From an uncultured Clostridia bacterium (lineage in GTDB: Bacteria > Bacillota > Clostridia > Oscillospirales > CAG-272), in the NCBI GenBank assembly GCA_946061315.1, contig CAMGRB010000088.1:1-6295 (forward strand): a stretch of DNA of 6,295 nt, read 5' to 3'. The notes beneath the pieces were generated by a model, which ran no database searches, was not told the DNA's origin, and saw only the letters and a list, made by a program, of their open reading frames with translations. This document shows, piece after piece, positions 5,244 to 6,295 of the stretch; positions within the stretch are counted from its first letter, which is position 1, and every line of letters starts with the position of its first letter. Position numbers and translations under genes: made by a program.

Positions 5244-5261
5244 CTTTGGAGAACCCCTACG
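5244..5261 (-). repeat. Inverted partial copy of the GTAGGGGTTCCCC repeat
   Basis: Read on the minus strand this is CGTAGGGGTTCTCCAAAG, one base different from the start of the tandem units. It points the opposite way from the array and stops after 18 bases, directly beside the minus-strand hairpin at 5219-5242. Confidence 0.6.
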
Positions 5262-5280
5262 GATAACAAAATCTCAATAT

Positions 5281-5312
5281 AAAAAACAGAGCGGTTTCCC
5301 GCTCTGTTTTTT
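5281..5312. terminator. Bidirectional intrinsic terminator of the minus-strand gene
   Basis: The 14-base arms 5281-5294 (AAAAAACAGAGCGG) and 5299-5312 are perfectly complementary around a TTTC loop, with six A and six T at the feet, so both strands get a U-tract. It lies 56 bp beyond the stop codon of the minus-strand gene, and it closes the repeat island on the right. Confidence 0.95.
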
Positions 5313-5368
5313 GTTGCCCTAAAAGGAGTAAAACACGGCAACTATGTTGATAATGCTTTTTTGGTTAC

Positions 5369-6295
5369 TTATTCGATTACTTCGGTGCCTCCACCGCTTG
5401 CAGACTCACCGTTTGTTGTTCCGGTAGTGGTTGTGTCTTCGGTAACAACCTTTGCTTCGGTAAGAGCAAGAAGTCGAGTGAGAGTCATTGTGCCGAGTTT
5501 TTTGGTTTCACTGCTGTTTGCTATTACCATTGCAGTATAATAACCATCTATTCCGGTTCCGTCTACATTTTTGGCTTCTTGCTGAACAAAGCTTACGTTT
5601 TTAACGGTAGTGGTAACGGTTTCTTCTTCCGTTTTGGTTGTTTTTGACTCTATTACGTATGCGCTTATTACAAGGTTAAGCCCTTTTGTTGCGTCGCCAA
5701 AGCCCGTTAAGGTAAAGCCGAAGCGTGTAAAGTTTGTATCGTTTATTTCTACCTGTATTGCATTTCCATTGCTTACAATTCCATCGGTGCCAAACGCAAG
5801 GTTTGCATCCGTTGCTACGGTTGTGCCCATATTGACTATGACTATACCGTATCTCAACGCGTTTTCGCCTTGAGCCGTGATATAATCATTGTAGTTTTTA
5901 AGAGCCTCGGCATTTACGGTAAAGCCGCCGTAAATTGCATCGTTTGTTCCCTTTATGGAATAACCGAGAGCGGCAAAGATAGGAGCAATAGCGGTTGACT
6001 TTGAGTATCCACACTCACGGATACAAGTGCAAGTACTTGTTCCTGATTTATCAAATCCATCTGCGTAAGCGAGTACAGCATCGGACTCTATATGCTTTCC
6101 TCTATAGAACGCTTCGCATTTGTTGTAATCGTAGATAATGTATGCGCCGGAAAGTGAAGTATAATCTGTTGCCGAGTCATATTTCACTATGTTGTCACCG
6201 GATATGTTTGTAAATGGCGTATTGTTTGTTGCGGTTGTAAGAGCAGCTTGAAGAGTATCTACCTGATCTTTTGTTCCCGTAAAGAAAAATTTTAT
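5369..6295 (-). CDS. Putative secreted/surface protein, C-terminal 308 residues (start outside window)
   Basis: I do not recognise a named family. The frame is open from the window edge to TAA (5371-5369). A GTG at 6187 could pass for a start, but 36 further in-frame codons run upstream to the edge and no ribosome site precedes it, so the gene is taken as 5'-truncated. The visible part has a cysteine cluster C-x-C-x3-C (about residues 94-100), then an ALGYSIKGTND...YGGFTVNAEALKNYNDY stretch and a YGIVIVNMG strand. I recall such segments as a recurring module of large clostridial surface proteins. It is followed by beta-rich sequence and a Thr/Ser/Gly-rich tail (TEDTTTTGTTNGESASGGG). It has few Lys and Arg, many Thr and Asn, no membrane anchor and no LPXTG, so attachment would have to come from the missing N-terminal part. 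It converges on the large gene across the repeat island. Confidence 0.8.
   Translation of the reverse strand: MKFFFTGTKDQVDTLQAALTTATNNTPFTNISGDNIVKYDSATDYTSLSGAYIIYDYNKCEAFYRGKHIESDAVLAYADGFDKSGTSTCTCIRECGYSKSTAIAPIFAALGYSIKGTNDAIYGGFTVNAEALKNYNDYITAQGENALRYGIVIVNMGTTVATDANLAFGTDGIVSNGNAIQVEINDTNFTRFGFTLTGFGDATKGLNLVISAYVIESKTTKTEEETVTTTVKNVSFVQQEAKNVDGTGIDGYYTAMVIANSSETKKLGTMTLTRLLALTEAKVVTEDTTTTGTTNGESASGGGTEVIE

Larger units (their letters stand above)
4412..5280. other. Gene-free repeat island between two terminators
   Basis: No convincing coding sequence is present: the open frames here are short, overlap repeats and lack ribosome sites. Nearly half the stretch is made of repeats, listed separately: about ten GTAGGG-headed units in both orientations, a 45/46-bp tandem array and two compound fold-back elements. 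A headless fragment at 4739-4749 matches the 3' arm of the hairpin at 5167. The remainder (4412-4473, 4729-4797, 5147-5166, 5262-5280) shows nothing recognisable. Confidence 0.8.

Noticed and set aside
4417..5282. Small open frames across the repeat island (70-147 codons)
   Set aside because: They run through hairpins and tandem repeats, the products are repeat translations, and ribosome sites are missing.
6185..6187. GTG as the start of the minus-strand gene
   Set aside because: The frame stays open upstream to the window edge with similar composition, and no Shine-Dalgarno sequence precedes the GTG.

Overview
The window looks like a chromosomal segment of a gut-type Clostridia bacterium (Firmicutes). 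The reasons are strong AAGGAG-type ribosome sites, near-consensus sigma-A promoters, U-tract intrinsic terminators, and repeat families that I recall as common in Oscillospirales/Christensenellales-like genomes. That placement is recognition from memory, not a computed assignment.

Layout: (1) 1-696, minus strand: the N-terminal 232 codons of glyA (serine hydroxymethyltransferase), cut by the window edge just after the catalytic lysine. (2) 697-927: a divergent intergenic region with one promoter for each side and two sets of operator-like inverted repeats. (3) 928-4359, plus strand: a single 1143-residue protein that is the centre of interest. It has one N-terminal membrane segment, five InlB/Listeria-Bacteroides-like beta repeats, five acidic Val-Glu-Glu-Pro linkers, a duplicated basic domain of unknown function, and a C-terminal domain that matches ribosomal protein uL15. 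(4) 4382-4411: a 30-bp perfectly palindromic terminator. (5) 4412-5280: a gene-free island of repeats, with GTAG-headed hairpins resembling REP elements, a 45/46-bp tandem repeat, and two copies of a compound fold-back element. (6) 5281-5312: a second bidirectional terminator. (7) 5369-6295, minus strand: the C-terminal 308 codons of a probably secreted or surface protein whose start lies outside the window.

glyA is housekeeping one-carbon metabolism and seems unrelated to its neighbours. The large gene is monocistronic: its own promoter lies 47 bp upstream and its terminator directly behind it. No operon partner is visible, so its function must be read from its domains. The most unusual features are the uL15-like domain at the end of a membrane-tethered acidic repeat protein, and the repeat island, where one fold-back element keeps its hairpin structure while the stem sequence changes between copies.
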